Shown piece by piece: positions 5,972 through 5,996 of a DNA stretch of 5,996 bases (the first letter of the stretch is position 1; each line of letters begins with the position of its first letter). A program made the position numbers and the translations under genes. Source of the DNA: Calditrichaceae bacterium (GTDB lineage Bacteria; Calditrichota; Calditrichia; Calditrichales; Calditrichaceae); the NCBI GenBank assembly GCA_030622395.1, contig JAUXGF010000199.1, forward strand, positions 1 through 5,996, given 5' to 3'. Under the pieces are notes generated by a model. The model made no database searches and had not been told where the DNA came from. It saw only the letters and a program-made list of their open reading frames with translations.

Positions 5972-5996
5972 TGGAGCGATGGAGTTTGGAGTACGT
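5972..5996. repeat. TGGAG octamers resuming after the epimerase gene (cut by window end)
   Basis: Directly after the stop codon come TGGAGCGA (5972-5979), a 7-base variant TGGAGTT (5980-5986) and TGGAGTAC (5987-5994). They match the array upstream of the gene, so the epimerase gene is bracketed by the same repeat family. The array continues beyond the window. Confidence 0.7.

Overview
This AT-rich bacterial window holds six protein-coding genes, all on the + strand. They are separated by spacers filled with short degenerate repeats and inverted repeats. No rRNA, tRNA, CRISPR array, transposase or phage gene was found. The prolyl-tRNA synthetase is of the archaeal/eukaryotic-like short type with a zinc-binding-like C-terminus, a type found in several bacterial phyla. 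Together with the low GC, the repeat-rich spacers and the lack of any close match I recognise, this suggests an environmental Gram-negative or candidate-phylum bacterium. I cannot name the phylum with confidence.

Layout. Positions 1-172 are a non-coding leader with a small hairpin, a 10-bp inverted repeat and a short stretch of octamer-like sequence. proS follows (173-1603), then a rhomboid intramembrane serine protease with a C-terminal cytosolic extension (1694-2527). Next is a 78-aa cysteine-rich protein that fits the DUF1540 pattern and has the strongest Shine-Dalgarno in the window (2561-2797). A rho-independent terminator (2827-2854) closes this first group.

The spacer 2798-3227 carries two families of degenerate 8-bp repeats (TGGAGTAA-like and TTTAGCCA-like) and a perfect 15-bp hairpin. 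The second group is a PAP2-superfamily membrane protein of the Aur1/IPC-synthase-like branch (3228-4139), overlapped by ATGA with a CPBP-family (CAAX protease-like) membrane protein (4136-4849). A further spacer (4850-4981) consists almost entirely of TGGAGNNN octamers, first in one orientation and then the other. An extended short-chain dehydrogenase/NAD-dependent epimerase follows (start best placed at 4982, end 5968), and the same octamers resume right after its stop codon.

Functional reading. proS is housekeeping. The rhomboid and the PAP2-CPBP pair are all membrane-embedded enzymes (two proteolytic-type folds and one phospholipid phosphatase/transferase-type fold), which hints at envelope processing, but no shared pathway can be shown. 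The least explained features are the octamer arrays. They recur in every larger spacer, change orientation, and appear to supply the ribosome-binding site of the epimerase gene.
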